NCBI GenBank assembly: GCA_021778015.1
Contig: JAJYCX010000016.1
Coordinates: 1 to 47,346 of the forward strand
Length of the DNA stretch: 47,346 bases
Origin: Pseudomonadota bacterium
GTDB lineage: Bacteria > Pseudomonadota > Gammaproteobacteria > UBA1113
Direction of reading: 5' to 3'
The notes under the pieces were generated by a model. The model saw only the letters and a list, made by a program, of their open reading frames with translations, ran no database searches and was not told where the DNA came from. Position 1 is the first letter of the stretch, and each line of letters starts with the position of its first letter. Both the position numbers and the translations under genes were made by a program. Positions 18,626 to 26,668 of the stretch are shown one piece after another.

Positions 18626-19317
18626 ATTTGTATATGTCTCATATAACTCGATGCATTTTTACCACAGTTAAACAGAAGATCAAGAATGCTAACCTGATGC
18701 GTAAATTCACCCCAGAGCTGAGGGTATTGTGGATATCCAGTGTAATCGAACCAAGTTAGTTTGATGTTTTCCGATAAAAATAGATCCTTATCAATATAAT
18801 CTTTAGCCGATGGGCCAGAAATATATTCTGTGGCGCCAGCTTGTAGGCACAAGTCAACTAAACGCTCAGTTTTTCCCTCTTTGAGGACATACTTCTCACA
18901 ATTTGTGATAATTGTTTTAATTTCTAAGTAATCGCAAATAGCCGTCATAAAGCAAACATTAAGTTCTGAAAGCTGTATATATGGTTGTTTAAGATAAAGG
19001 GGTTCTAACCAATGAGCAATTTCATTAAAATAAGGGGCACGGCGATAATTCTGGGATAAACTTTTCCAGTGTTCTGCTGCCCAAGTTGTACCATCGATTT
19101 GAGTTTCATTAATTTTTTGAAAATACTTCCCTTTAACTTGTACGGGCACAGTTAACCATTGTGCTCCATGTGGGGTTTTGATTTGATTGCGGTTGCGCCA
19201 GTCGCGGCGTGTAAATTGCATTTCATCATAAATAATAAACTCATCTACAGCGGCAATTAGGTCAAAATAACCTTTCCAGGGAATATAATTCGATTGCAAG
19301 ATAGCAATCTTTTTCAT
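18622..19317 (-). CDS. WbqC-like family protein
   Basis: A 231-residue protein matching the WbqC family: [20 protein letters not shown] at the N-terminus, [20 protein letters not shown] near residue 28, and a late [15 protein letters not shown]. The family is common in O-antigen and capsule loci next to sugar aminotransferases. Its activity is not firmly established; proposals include an N-acyl/glycyl transfer or thioesterase-like role on aminosugars. It is the first complete gene of the minus-strand operon, with a GAAGG ribosome site before the ATG at 19317. Confidence 0.8.
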   Translation of the reverse strand: MKKIAILQSNYIPWKGYFDLIAAVDEFIIYDEMQFTRRDWRNRNQIKTPHGAQWLTVPVQVKGKYFQKINETQIDGTTWAAEHWKSLSQNYRRAPYFNEIAHWLEPLYLKQPYIQLSELNVCFMTAICDYLEIKTIITNCEKYVLKEGKTERLVDLCLQAGATEYISGPSAKDYIDKDLFLSENIKLTWFDYTGYPQYPQLWGEFTHQVSILDLLFNCGKNASSYMRHIQI

Positions 19318-19320
19318 TAC

Positions 19321-19518
19321 TCAGCCTTCTTTAAGCACAGCAATTGGTAAATTGCCATTGAAGCTTTTGTCTGGTAATTTAAACTCCTTGTTTGTATAGA
19401 CATCTGTATACATTTTCATTAAAAATAAGATATTATATAGTAACCAATGGCTTTTGTAAACTTGAGACGAAGAGAGAGCGAGGGTTTCACCCCAGGATTG
19501 GTCAAGAAAAGAACGGAT
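19321..19518 (-). pseudogene. 3' remnant of an unidentified coding sequence upstream of wbqC
   Basis: On the minus strand an open frame of 65 codons follows a TAG (19519-19521) and ends at TGA (19321-19323), three bases before the wbqC ATG. Its translation looks coding: FLDQSWGETLALSSSQVYKS, then HWLLYNILFLMKMYTDVY, and it ends LPIAVLKEG. An ATG at 19419 would give a 32-residue peptide but has no ribosome site. It reads like the C-terminal end of a gene cut off when the divergent plus-strand genes arrived. I do not recognise the family. A leader-peptide role is possible but less likely. Confidence 0.4.
19432..19460 (-). promoter_or_regulatory. Strong sigma-70 promoter of the wbqC-wecE operon
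   Basis: On the minus strand TTTACA (19455-19460), 17 bases, then a perfect TATAAT (19432-19437). The predicted start is near 19425, about 108 bases before the wbqC ATG. It lies inside the remnant reading frame at 19321-19518, so the promoter probably took over after that gene was lost. Confidence 0.65.
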
Positions 19519-19567
19519 CTAGACGGTTTCGGACCTTTTGTTGTTTTATTTAAGAGATTTAATCAAA

Positions 19568-20350
19568 ATGGAAAAATTTAATAAAGTATTGCCACCAGGC
19601 ACCATTTTAACACTGATGTATCTCAAGGAGCGATTAAGAAACCTTGTACCAGGAAAATTTATTGAAGTAGGTCCGGGCAGCTCTGGGCTAGTGTCTAAAG
19701 TGTTGATTGATTTGGGGTGGAAAGGAGTTGCTTACGAACTAAATCATGATTCAGTTGAAATATTAAACTATAACTTTGGTGCTTATATAAGCAAAGGGCA
19801 ATTTGAAGTTAAAAATATAGATTGGTTGAAAACAGATAAAATTGATCCCGCTGATCTAATCATATCTTGTATGGTGTTAGAACACCTTTCTTCAATACAA
19901 GAAGAAGAATTTATCGACAAAGCTTATCATGCTTTAAATAAAAAAGGTTTATTAATCACTATTGTCCCTTCGTCACAAAAGCATTGGGGCATTGAAGATG
20001 AAATTGCTGGACACTTTAGACGCTATTCCATAGAAACTGTAAAACAGTTAGTGAACAATAAAAGATGGAAAATAAAAGACATTCAAGGGTTAACTTATCC
20101 TCTTTCAAATATGTTGTTTCCAATATCTAATTATTTAGTAAAAAGAAATGAGAAATCAAAGTTGAACTTATCTTTAATAGAGAGAACGAAGCAATCTGGT
20201 AACCGCAATGTTCTAATGAAAACGGATTACCCAAAAATTTTAAAATATATATTAAATGAAATAACCCTATATCCTCTACACGTTTTTCAAAAGATGTTTA
20301 ATTATAAAAACGCATTAAATTTATATTTTGAAGTTCAAAAGAATGATTAG
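19568..20350 (+). CDS. Class I SAM-dependent methyltransferase
   Basis: A 260-residue methyltransferase from ATG 19568, which has AAGAGA ten bases upstream. The frame stays open to a TTG at 19538, which lacks a ribosome site. Motif I is FIEVGPGSSGLVSKVL, the acidic motif II is AYELNHDSVEIL, and DLIISCMVLEHL is motif IV. AGHFRRYSIETVKQLV matches sugar- and glycan-locus methyltransferases. It starts the third polysaccharide block, divergent from the wbqC operon. Codon use is very A+T-rich. The substrate is unknown. Confidence 0.75.
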   Translation: MEKFNKVLPPGTILTLMYLKERLRNLVPGKFIEVGPGSSGLVSKVLIDLGWKGVAYELNHDSVEILNYNFGAYISKGQFEVKNIDWLKTDKIDPADLIISCMVLEHLSSIQEEEFIDKAYHALNKKGLLITIVPSSQKHWGIEDEIAGHFRRYSIETVKQLVNNKRWKIKDIQGLTYPLSNMLFPISNYLVKRNEKSKLNLSLIERTKQSGNRNVLMKTDYPKILKYILNEITLYPLHVFQKMFNYKNALNLYFEVQKND

Positions 20351-20383
20351 GTTTTAAAGAATAGACTACAAAGGAGAGATAAC

Positions 20384-21220
20384 ATGCAACAATATGGTGA
20401 TTTAATGATGAAATCTAATGAAGATTTTGCCTCTTGCCATGCAGAGGCGGTTAAATTAAAAGGCTATACGATCATTAAAAGCATCCTCACAACAGAAGAT
20501 ATTTTAAAATTTAAGGCGAAAATATTAGAAATTTATGGCCGCCAGGTAGCTCAATTTGGTGAACAAGAACTATTAGATATAAAAGAGAGTAATGTTGCAA
20601 GGTGCATACTAAAGTATGACTATGATCTGTTCAAAAAAATGATATTCAACGCAAGCATCTTAGAAATTGTTTCAAAATTAATTGAACAGAAATATGTGCT
20701 TTCTTTACAGAATGCTGTTTTAAATAAAGGTATAAATCATCATCAAGGCAGCTGGCATCGAGACCTGCCATATCAGAATTTTTTATGCAACGAAATTTTA
20801 TCAGTCAACGTTCTCTATGCATTAGATCCATTTACTGAAGAGAGTGGTGGAACTTGCTTATTGCCCTATTCCATGCATTTTACGAATATGCCCTCTAATG
20901 AATTTATTGAAGAAAATATGCTGCAACCTAAACTGGATCCAGGTGATATTCTTATATTTAACTCAATGATATTGCATCGAGCCGGACAGAATCTAAATGG
21001 TGTGCAACGAATTTCGGTGAACAATCAATTTATTCGTCCCTTTATCCAACCGCAATATCGTTTTAATGAAATAGAGCCAATTAAGAATAGGGTCTTGGAA
21101 TTTTCGCCCCAAGAAAAAGACATCTTAGGCTTTAATTTCCCTTCCATTATTGATGATATTGACTGGAGGAATAATCGCTTGCAAAGGGCGGGGCTAGAGC
21201 TATTCAAAGTGGAACCCTAA
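20384..21220 (+). CDS. Phytanoyl-CoA dioxygenase (PhyH) family protein
   Basis: A 278-residue Fe(II)/2-oxoglutarate oxygenase. SWHRDLPYQN near residue 126 supplies the H-x-D iron ligands and FNSMILHRAGQN near 190 the distal His. An Arg near 205 (VQRISVNNQF) is placed to bind 2-oxoglutarate. GGAGAG precedes the ATG. PhyH proteins in polysaccharide loci are thought to hydroxylate sugars or lipid parts. The downstream hexapeptide acyltransferase follows 66 bases later. Confidence 0.8.
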   Translation: MQQYGDLMMKSNEDFASCHAEAVKLKGYTIIKSILTTEDILKFKAKILEIYGRQVAQFGEQELLDIKESNVARCILKYDYDLFKKMIFNASILEIVSKLIEQKYVLSLQNAVLNKGINHHQGSWHRDLPYQNFLCNEILSVNVLYALDPFTEESGGTCLLPYSMHFTNMPSNEFIEENMLQPKLDPGDILIFNSMILHRAGQNLNGVQRISVNNQFIRPFIQPQYRFNEIEPIKNRVLEFSPQEKDILGFNFPSIIDDIDWRNNRLQRAGLELFKVEP

Positions 21221-21254
21221 AACTTGCGGGTACAATAAATTTATGTCACAATGC

Positions 21255-21271
21255 ACATTATCTTATAATGT
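21255..21271. promoter_or_regulatory. Inverted repeat overlapping a -10-like box before the hexapeptide acyltransferase gene
   Basis: ACATTAT-CTT-ATAATGT is a perfect seven-base inverted repeat. It overlaps TATAAT (21264-21269), 17 bases before the ATG at 21287. No good -35 is present. It may be an operator or a weak internal promoter. Confidence 0.25.
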
Positions 21272-21286
21272 TAAGAGGGCTTAGCG

Positions 21287-22024
21287 ATGCTGCATCCTAC
21301 ATCCATCATATCATCGAAAGCAAAAATAGGACATAACGTTAAAATAGGCCCTTATACCATCGTTCATGACAATGTGATTATAGGAGATAACACTACTATC
21401 GATTCACATTGCGAGATCGGTTACCCGTCGCCCTTAGCAGATGGAAGTCCCCTAATCATTGGCCACTCTAGTCTGATACGCTCACACAGTGTTTTTTATG
21501 AGGGCTCGACTTTTGGTGAACGCCTGACTACAGGGCATCGTGTTACTGTACGTGAAAAAACACACGCTGGAAAAAGTTTTCAGATTGGTACGCTTGGCGA
21601 TATACAAGGTACTTGCATCATTGGAGACTATGTGCGGCTTCAATCTAATATATTCATTGGGCAACACGCTAAACTTGGAGATTATATCTGGATATTTCCA
21701 CATGTTGTGCTAACCAATGATCCGCATCCCCCTAGTGAAATTAGGATGGGTGTATCCATAGAAGATTTTGCCGTCATTGCAACTATGAGCACAATATTAC
21801 CCGGAGTTAGAATCAAAAAAGGTGCTTTGGTTGCTGCGCACAGCTGCGTCAGATCGGATGTTGAAGAAGATACCGTGGTTGCTGGATCTCCCGCAAAATT
21901 TATCTTTGAAACCAGTAAACTTAAACTTAAAGATGGCTCTGGAGACAGTGCTTATCCGTGGCGCAAGCATTTTCACCGTGGTTATCCTGAAGAAGTGGTG
22001 CTAGAGTGGCTCAAGGAATTCTAG
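21287..22024 (+). CDS. Left-handed beta-helix sugar N-acyltransferase
   Basis: A 245-residue protein built from hexapeptide repeats from its first residues (TSIISSKAKIGHNVKIGPYT, then IGDNTTIDSHCEIG), and later IGDYVRLQSNIFIGQHAKLG and VVLTNDPHPPS. The last segment is the usual acceptor loop of WlbB/FdtC-like enzymes. VAGSPAKFI closes the helix. Such proteins acetylate amino groups of NDP-3-amino sugars. It is therefore the best candidate for finishing the dTDP-3-amino-3,6-dideoxyhexose made by the rfbB operon, although it is encoded about 13 kb away from fdtB. It could instead act on the WecE product. Confidence 0.75.
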   Translation: MLHPTSIISSKAKIGHNVKIGPYTIVHDNVIIGDNTTIDSHCEIGYPSPLADGSPLIIGHSSLIRSHSVFYEGSTFGERLTTGHRVTVREKTHAGKSFQIGTLGDIQGTCIIGDYVRLQSNIFIGQHAKLGDYIWIFPHVVLTNDPHPPSEIRMGVSIEDFAVIATMSTILPGVRIKKGALVAAHSCVRSDVEEDTVVAGSPAKFIFETSKLKLKDGSGDSAYPWRKHFHRGYPEEVVLEWLKEF

Positions 22025-22093
22025 CGTCAAACATCAACGTACTTTAGTAAAAAAAGCAGATCCTTACCCCTAGTTTTTGTCCTTATTTTGGGC

Positions 22094-22122
22094 TATAATA
22101 AGGCACAAAACAAACAGTAAGG
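22094..22122 (+). promoter_or_regulatory. TATAAT box and ribosome site before the phosphomannomutase gene
   Basis: TATAAT at 22094-22099 has only a weak -35 upstream (TAGTTT at 22071-22076). AAGGT near 22118-22122, eight bases before the TTG start, is the likely ribosome site and decides the start. Confidence 0.35.
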
Positions 22123-22129
22123 TCAAATT

Positions 22130-23509
22130 TTGAACAATATCCCCGCACATATCTTCCGCAGCTACGATATCCGTGGTTTAGCCGATACTGAATTGACTGC
22201 AGATGCCGTCTATCGCATCGCCATGGCGTTTGCGGCTATGATGCATGCCTCAGGTGAATCCTGTGTGGTAACAGCGTGTGATGCGCGTTTGAGTGCCAAT
22301 AGCTTATATTCTGCCTTGAAACGTGGCCTATTGGCCAGCGGTATAGATGTAATCGATACGGGTCAGGTGCCTACCCCCGTTTTATATTTTGTCAACGCCA
22401 CCAGTGCTTGTCATAATGGTATTATGTTGACGGCAAGCCATAATCCTAAAGAATACAACGGCTTAAAAATACTATTGCAAGGCAAAAATTTAACATCAGA
22501 ACAAATTCAAGATTTATACAAAGCTACGGGTGAAACGTATACCGAAGCAAATACTCGCGGTCAATTAACGCAAAAGAATTTTCTGCCCATCTATATTGAC
22601 ACCATCGTCAATCAACTGACCTTAGGCAAACGCCTTAAGATTGTGATCGATTGTGCTAATGCGATCCCGGCCGTAGTGGCGCCTACTTTATTTAAACGCT
22701 TGGGCTGTGAAGTCATTGAATTGCATACGGAATTAGATGGTTCTTTTCCGAATCATGAACCGGATCCCACACAGCCGCGCAATTTAGTCGATTTAATCGC
22801 TGCAGTTAAAGCACATAAAGCGGATGTAGGCATAGGCTTCGATGGCGATGGCGATCGCTTGGGTGTGGTGACTAATCAGGGAGAAGTTATTTACGCCGAT
22901 CGTATATTGATGTTATTGGCACAAGATGTATTATCGCGTCATCCGGATGCGACTATTGTGTATGATGTCAAATGTTCGCATTTATTAAAAGATGTGATTC
23001 TTGCTGCTGGCGGTAAGCCGCTAATGGGTAAAACGGGCCATTCCTTAATTAAAGCGCTGATGCGTGTCGAAAATGCTTTATTGGCAGGCGAGATGAGTGG
23101 CCATATATTCTTTAAAGAAAATTGGTATGGTTTTGATGATGGCTTATATACTGCCGCGCGTTTATTAAACTTGTTATCACATGCGCCCGACGTAAATGCT
23201 ATATTTGCCGCCTTACCGCGTTGTTATTCTACGCCGGAATTGGCTGTATCCATGGCGGAAGAGAAGAAAGCTTCTTTTATGCAAGCTTTGATAGCTCGTT
23301 TAAAGGATGAACCTAAGGGTGAAATATCTTTATTGGACGGTATACGTATCGATTTTGATGATGCCTGGGGTTTGGTACGACCATCTAATACTACGCCCAG
23401 TCTAGTATTGCGTTTTGAAGGACAGAGTGAAGAAAGTTTGGCGCATATTCAATCTTTGTTTAAAGCACAAATGCTGGCAATTACGCCGGGAATAGAATTG
23501 CCGTTTTAG
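22130..23509 (+). CDS. Phosphomannomutase/phosphoglucomutase
   Basis: A 459-residue alpha-D-phosphohexomutase, AlgC/ManB-like, starting at TTG 22130. The domains follow the family order: active-site phosphoserine loop TASHNPKEYNG near residue 101, metal loop DGDGDRLG near 240, sugar-binding GEMSGHIFFKENW near 322, and phosphate-binding RPSNTTPSLVLR near 421. It interconverts hexose 6- and 1-phosphates. It can supply glucose-1-P for RfbA and so link pgi to the dTDP-sugar pathway, or make mannose-1-P. The base composition is less A+T-rich than the preceding genes, as in the rest of the chromosome. Confidence 0.9.
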   Translation: MNNIPAHIFRSYDIRGLADTELTADAVYRIAMAFAAMMHASGESCVVTACDARLSANSLYSALKRGLLASGIDVIDTGQVPTPVLYFVNATSACHNGIMLTASHNPKEYNGLKILLQGKNLTSEQIQDLYKATGETYTEANTRGQLTQKNFLPIYIDTIVNQLTLGKRLKIVIDCANAIPAVVAPTLFKRLGCEVIELHTELDGSFPNHEPDPTQPRNLVDLIAAVKAHKADVGIGFDGDGDRLGVVTNQGEVIYADRILMLLAQDVLSRHPDATIVYDVKCSHLLKDVILAAGGKPLMGKTGHSLIKALMRVENALLAGEMSGHIFFKENWYGFDDGLYTAARLLNLLSHAPDVNAIFAALPRCYSTPELAVSMAEEKKASFMQALIARLKDEPKGEISLLDGIRIDFDDAWGLVRPSNTTPSLVLRFEGQSEESLAHIQSLFKAQMLAITPGIELPF

Positions 23510-23538
23510 GATACCACTATCCTTTTATGCGCTTTTAT

Positions 23539-23555
23539 GTTACAATTTTTGTAAC
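23539..23555. promoter_or_regulatory. Perfect inverted repeat, candidate operator of the ABC exporter gene
   Basis: GTTACAA-TTT-TTGTAAC is a perfect seven-base inverted repeat 30 bases after the phosphomutase stop and about 80 bases before the ABC transporter ATG. It has no U-run, so a terminator is unlikely. An operator fits better. No regulator can be named. Confidence 0.35.
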
Positions 23556-23633
23556 TATTTGCACTTCTGCGACCGTCAGGGAGCGGAGAGGGTAGTTACT
23601 AATCTTTTTTCATATAGCAAGAGCCATAGCACC

Positions 23634-25427
23634 ATGACGAGCCAACCCTTCCCTACAACCACATTTTCCTTTATTTTTCATTTTGTTAAAGCACAAAAAA
23701 TGAAATTTATTTATTTTGCCCTGACCGGGGCAGGCTGGGCCGTTAACGATTCTATTTTTCCTTATTTTTTAAAAAATATAGTAAACACCTTAAGTGGTTA
23801 TCACGGCACGCCCAATCATATTTTTGCGGCCGTCAAAAATACCTTTATGTTATTAATTGCATTTTGGTTGGTGATGGAACTATTACAACGCGCACAAGGC
23901 TTATTGCAAATCTACACTTATCCGCGTTTTCGCGCCCAGATACGGGCTACGGTATTTGAACATGTTAAAACCTTGTCTCATGAATATTTCGCCAACAATT
24001 TTGCGGGCAATATCGCTAAAAAATTATCAGATTTACCTACTAGCTGCCAAACCATCACCGAAATGGTGTGTTTTCAATTTATCACCGTAGGTGTGGGTAT
24101 TATCATGGTGTTGGGTTTAATGTGGCAAATAAAACCTATATTTTCCTTTATTTTATTCGCGTGGCTAACATGTCACATAGGCATTACCGTATTATTCTTA
24201 AAGCGCAGCAATCGCCTGTGGGCGGTGCATGCTGATTCAGTATCTATATTAAATGGAAAAATAGTCGATGTGTTAACGAATATGAGCACGGTACGTTTGT
24301 TTGCGCGCCAGCGGTATGAAGCACAATATATACAATCTGCACAACTAGATGAAATGAAGAAATCTCGTAAAGCTATGTTGCTGATAGAATTAACCCGCGT
24401 CGGTTTAGGTATCAGTGGTTTGTTCTTGATAGTTGGTATGGTATTTACCTTATTGTATGGTTATAGCCATGGCTGGGTGAGCATTGGTGATTTCACTCAG
24501 GTAGGTATGCAAACATTTTGGCTACTGGGGTGGATTTGGTTTGTCAGTTATCAGCTGATGCAATTTGCACGTGAAAGCGGCACCATACGCGATGCTTTGA
24601 AATTGGTTACGGCAACGGCGGATATTAGCGATAGCCCACAGGCTACAGCATTAATAGTAAAACAGGGCAATATAGATTTTAATCATGTGAGTTTTGGCTA
24701 CCAAAAGAATAAGCCGGTATTCAATGACTTTAGTGTACACATTAAAGCAGGTGAGAAAGTAGGTTTAGTGGGTTTTTCAGGTTCTGGTAAATCGACTTTT
24801 GTTAACTTGATCTTGCGCTATTACGAATTACAACAAGGCACTATTTGTATAGATAACCAAGACATTGCATTGGTGACTCAAGATTCTTTACGCCAGAACA
24901 TTGCTATGATCCCTCAAGATCCCAGCTTGTTTCACCGCACTTTAATGGAGAATATTCGTTATGGCCGCTTAGATGCAAGTGATGAAGACGTTATCGCTGC
25001 TGCAAAAATGGCACATTGCGATGAGTTCATTTTGCATCTAGATGAAGGTTATCAGGCTTTGGTAGGAGAGCGCGGGGTTAAACTATCTGGAGGTCAACGC
25101 CAACGTATTGCGATTGCTCGTGCCATTTTAAAAGACACACCTATTTTAATTTTAGATGAAGCAACATCTGCATTGGATTCGGTTACCGAAAAATTGATTC
25201 AGGATAGTCTAAAGCAATTAATGCAGCATAAAACGACGCTGGTAATAGCGCATCGATTATCTACTTTAAATGGCATGGATAGAATCTTAGTATTTCATCA
25301 TGGTCGCGTCATTGAAGAAGGGACTCAAGCCGAATTGCTGAAAAAGAAGGGTCATTTTGCACACTTATGGCAAATGCAAAGCAATGGCTTTTTGCCGGAA
25401 GAAGAGACTGAGGAAGATGCGGTTTAA
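23634..25427 (+). CDS. ABC transporter with fused permease and ATPase domains (MsbA-like exporter)
   Basis: 597 residues from the ATG at 23634 (AAGAG lies nine bases upstream; the frame runs back to a TTG at 23559 that lacks a ribosome site). The N-terminal half has about six membrane helices. The C-terminal ATPase shows Walker A GFSGSGKST, the signature LSGGQRQRIAIARAIL and Walker B LILDEATSALD, followed by the H-loop histidine in VIAHRLS. One polypeptide carries both domains, so it works as a dimer of half-transporters. Exported substrate could be a lipid, glycan precursor or drug; the polysaccharide neighbours do not prove the first. Confidence 0.9.
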   Translation: MTSQPFPTTTFSFIFHFVKAQKMKFIYFALTGAGWAVNDSIFPYFLKNIVNTLSGYHGTPNHIFAAVKNTFMLLIAFWLVMELLQRAQGLLQIYTYPRFRAQIRATVFEHVKTLSHEYFANNFAGNIAKKLSDLPTSCQTITEMVCFQFITVGVGIIMVLGLMWQIKPIFSFILFAWLTCHIGITVLFLKRSNRLWAVHADSVSILNGKIVDVLTNMSTVRLFARQRYEAQYIQSAQLDEMKKSRKAMLLIELTRVGLGISGLFLIVGMVFTLLYGYSHGWVSIGDFTQVGMQTFWLLGWIWFVSYQLMQFARESGTIRDALKLVTATADISDSPQATALIVKQGNIDFNHVSFGYQKNKPVFNDFSVHIKAGEKVGLVGFSGSGKSTFVNLILRYYELQQGTICIDNQDIALVTQDSLRQNIAMIPQDPSLFHRTLMENIRYGRLDASDEDVIAAAKMAHCDEFILHLDEGYQALVGERGVKLSGGQRQRIAIARAILKDTPILILDEATSALDSVTEKLIQDSLKQLMQHKTTLVIAHRLSTLNGMDRILVFHHGRVIEEGTQAELLKKKGHFAHLWQMQSNGFLPEEETEEDAV

Positions 25428-25472
25428 AATATCTGCTCATCGACCTTGAGAATGTGAACTTTAATCGAAGCT

Positions 25473-25587
25473 TTGTCATCCTCGACCAGGCCGCGAGGCC
25501 GCAGTCGGGGATCCAGGAGAAACTTGATTTGAAACTGGATCTCCGATCGGAGCCTGTATTCGGTACCCCGGGTATCGAGGATGACAA
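25473..25587. repeat. Family A palindromic intergenic element (copy 1)
   Basis: The element begins with TTGTCATCCTCGA (25473-25485) and ends with its exact reverse complement (25575-25587). Between them lie a GGCCGCGAGGCC palindrome and a GGATCCAG segment with an inverted partner. It fills the gap between the convergent ABC transporter and merR genes. Small reading frames across it are artefacts. Confidence 0.8.
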
Positions 25588-25631
25588 TTTTTTGGTTTGC
25601 AATTCTTGCTTGAAGTGGAATGGAGACACCA

Positions 25632-26585
25632 TCACTTCTTCAAAAACTGCTCCAACCACTTCTTAGCCTTAGGCCCTATGCGCGGTTCATTCTGACTGGC
25701 ACCCACAGAGTAGGCTTCTTGTTTCAATTCTTCCGAGTCGCCGAACATTTCAGTCATTAACTCATTCCAGCTTTGTACCAATGCAGGGGTCGCGCCTAAC
25801 TCTACTTGATCCAGTAAAGCATAAATACGCTCACGGTAATAGTTGTCAACTGCTTTATCTATCCACTCAACCACTTCTGGTGCCAACGCGCGATCACCTT
25901 CCATTTTGCCTTTTTTGAAGCCTTTTTCCCAAATAGAATGCCTAAGGTTAGCGTTTTCTTTGCCGTATAATCCGCCAACTAAATCCATCATTTGTTTTGC
26001 AATGCGTAAACCCAATTCGCCTTTAGGATCACTTTTCAAATTCGCTTTAACTTCACCGACTAAAGCCAACCAATTTTGTGTAAAGAGTTCTCTATCTTTG
26101 GATGTAAACTTAGTCTTTAAGCTAGCCTCAAAATTTGCATATTGTTTCAACTCTTCTGGAGTGAGGACTTTTCCTGCCCAGGTTTTTTCAAGTTCTACTG
26201 TCATACGATATACCTCAATTAATTTAATCCTGCTCTGCCATGGAATGGACTTGTCGTCTTTCACTTCAGTAATAATGCTTTTCAGCGCTTGGCTTGCGGT
26301 AACATAAGATTTGGCTTTTTCTTCCAAGAACTGCGCTTGCGCTGCAAAATGTTCCAGTGCACCCGCATTCCCAATAAGCAAAGCTTTAATCTTCGATAAC
26401 TCAAAACCAAAAAACTTCAAAGCAATAATCTGTTGTAGTTGCAACAAATCCTTCTCAGAGTAAACACGATACCCATTGGTCAAGCGTACGGAGGGCTTTA
26501 ACAAATCAATACGGTCGTAATGATGCAAGGTCTGCACCGATACGCCGGCTAATTTACTAAAGTCTTTTACAGTCCACTGAGTCAT
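25632..26585 (-). CDS. MerR family transcriptional regulator with TipAS-like domain
   Basis: A 317-residue regulator. The N-terminal winged helix is typical MerR: WTVKDFSKLAGVSVQTLHHY, DRIDLLKPSVRLTNGYRVYS, then a dimerisation coil to about residue 110. The rest is a helical domain resembling TipAS (GLRIAKQMMDLVGGLYGKEN near 207 and VEWIDKAVDNYYRERIYAL near 245), which in TipA-type proteins binds antibiotics or other drugs. TipA proteins activate their own promoters. The DNA upstream has the matching long-spacer promoter. The neighbouring exporter and DMT transporter genes are possible targets. Confidence 0.85.
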   Translation of the reverse strand: MTQWTVKDFSKLAGVSVQTLHHYDRIDLLKPSVRLTNGYRVYSEKDLLQLQQIIALKFFGFELSKIKALLIGNAGALEHFAAQAQFLEEKAKSYVTASQALKSIITEVKDDKSIPWQSRIKLIEVYRMTVELEKTWAGKVLTPEELKQYANFEASLKTKFTSKDRELFTQNWLALVGEVKANLKSDPKGELGLRIAKQMMDLVGGLYGKENANLRHSIWEKGFKKGKMEGDRALAPEVVEWIDKAVDNYYRERIYALLDQVELGATPALVQSWNELMTEMFGDSEELKQEAYSVGASQNEPRIGPKAKKWLEQFLKK

Positions 26586-26606
26586 CGTTTTATCTCCTCA
26601 TCACTA

Positions 26607-26637
26607 AAGATAGAGTATAGTGTAACTATAGGGTCAA
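26607..26637 (-). promoter_or_regulatory. MerR-type promoter with 19-bp spacer and operator dyad
   Basis: Minus strand: -35 TTGACC (26632-26637), a 19-base spacer, and -10 TATCTT (26607-26612). The spacer contains the dyad TATAGT-GTA-ACTATA (26616-26630), almost centred. An overlong spacer with a central dyad is the known signature of MerR-activated promoters, which suggests autoregulation. A second inverted pair, AGAGTATAGTG (26612-26622) and CACTATACTCT (26648-26658), extends the site upstream. Confidence 0.65.
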
Positions 26638-26668
26638 GCGGTTTTTGCACTATACTCTTCGCATTTGA

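Noticed and set aside
25454-25666. Small plus-strand frame across family A copy 1 (a similar one at 41076-41282)
   Set aside because: Both translate the palindromic repeat itself; the similar protein text only reflects the shared element.
25843-26307. 154-codon plus-strand frame opposite merR
   Set aside because: It is the mirror of the MerR coding sequence with Ser/Phe/Leu-rich shadow composition.
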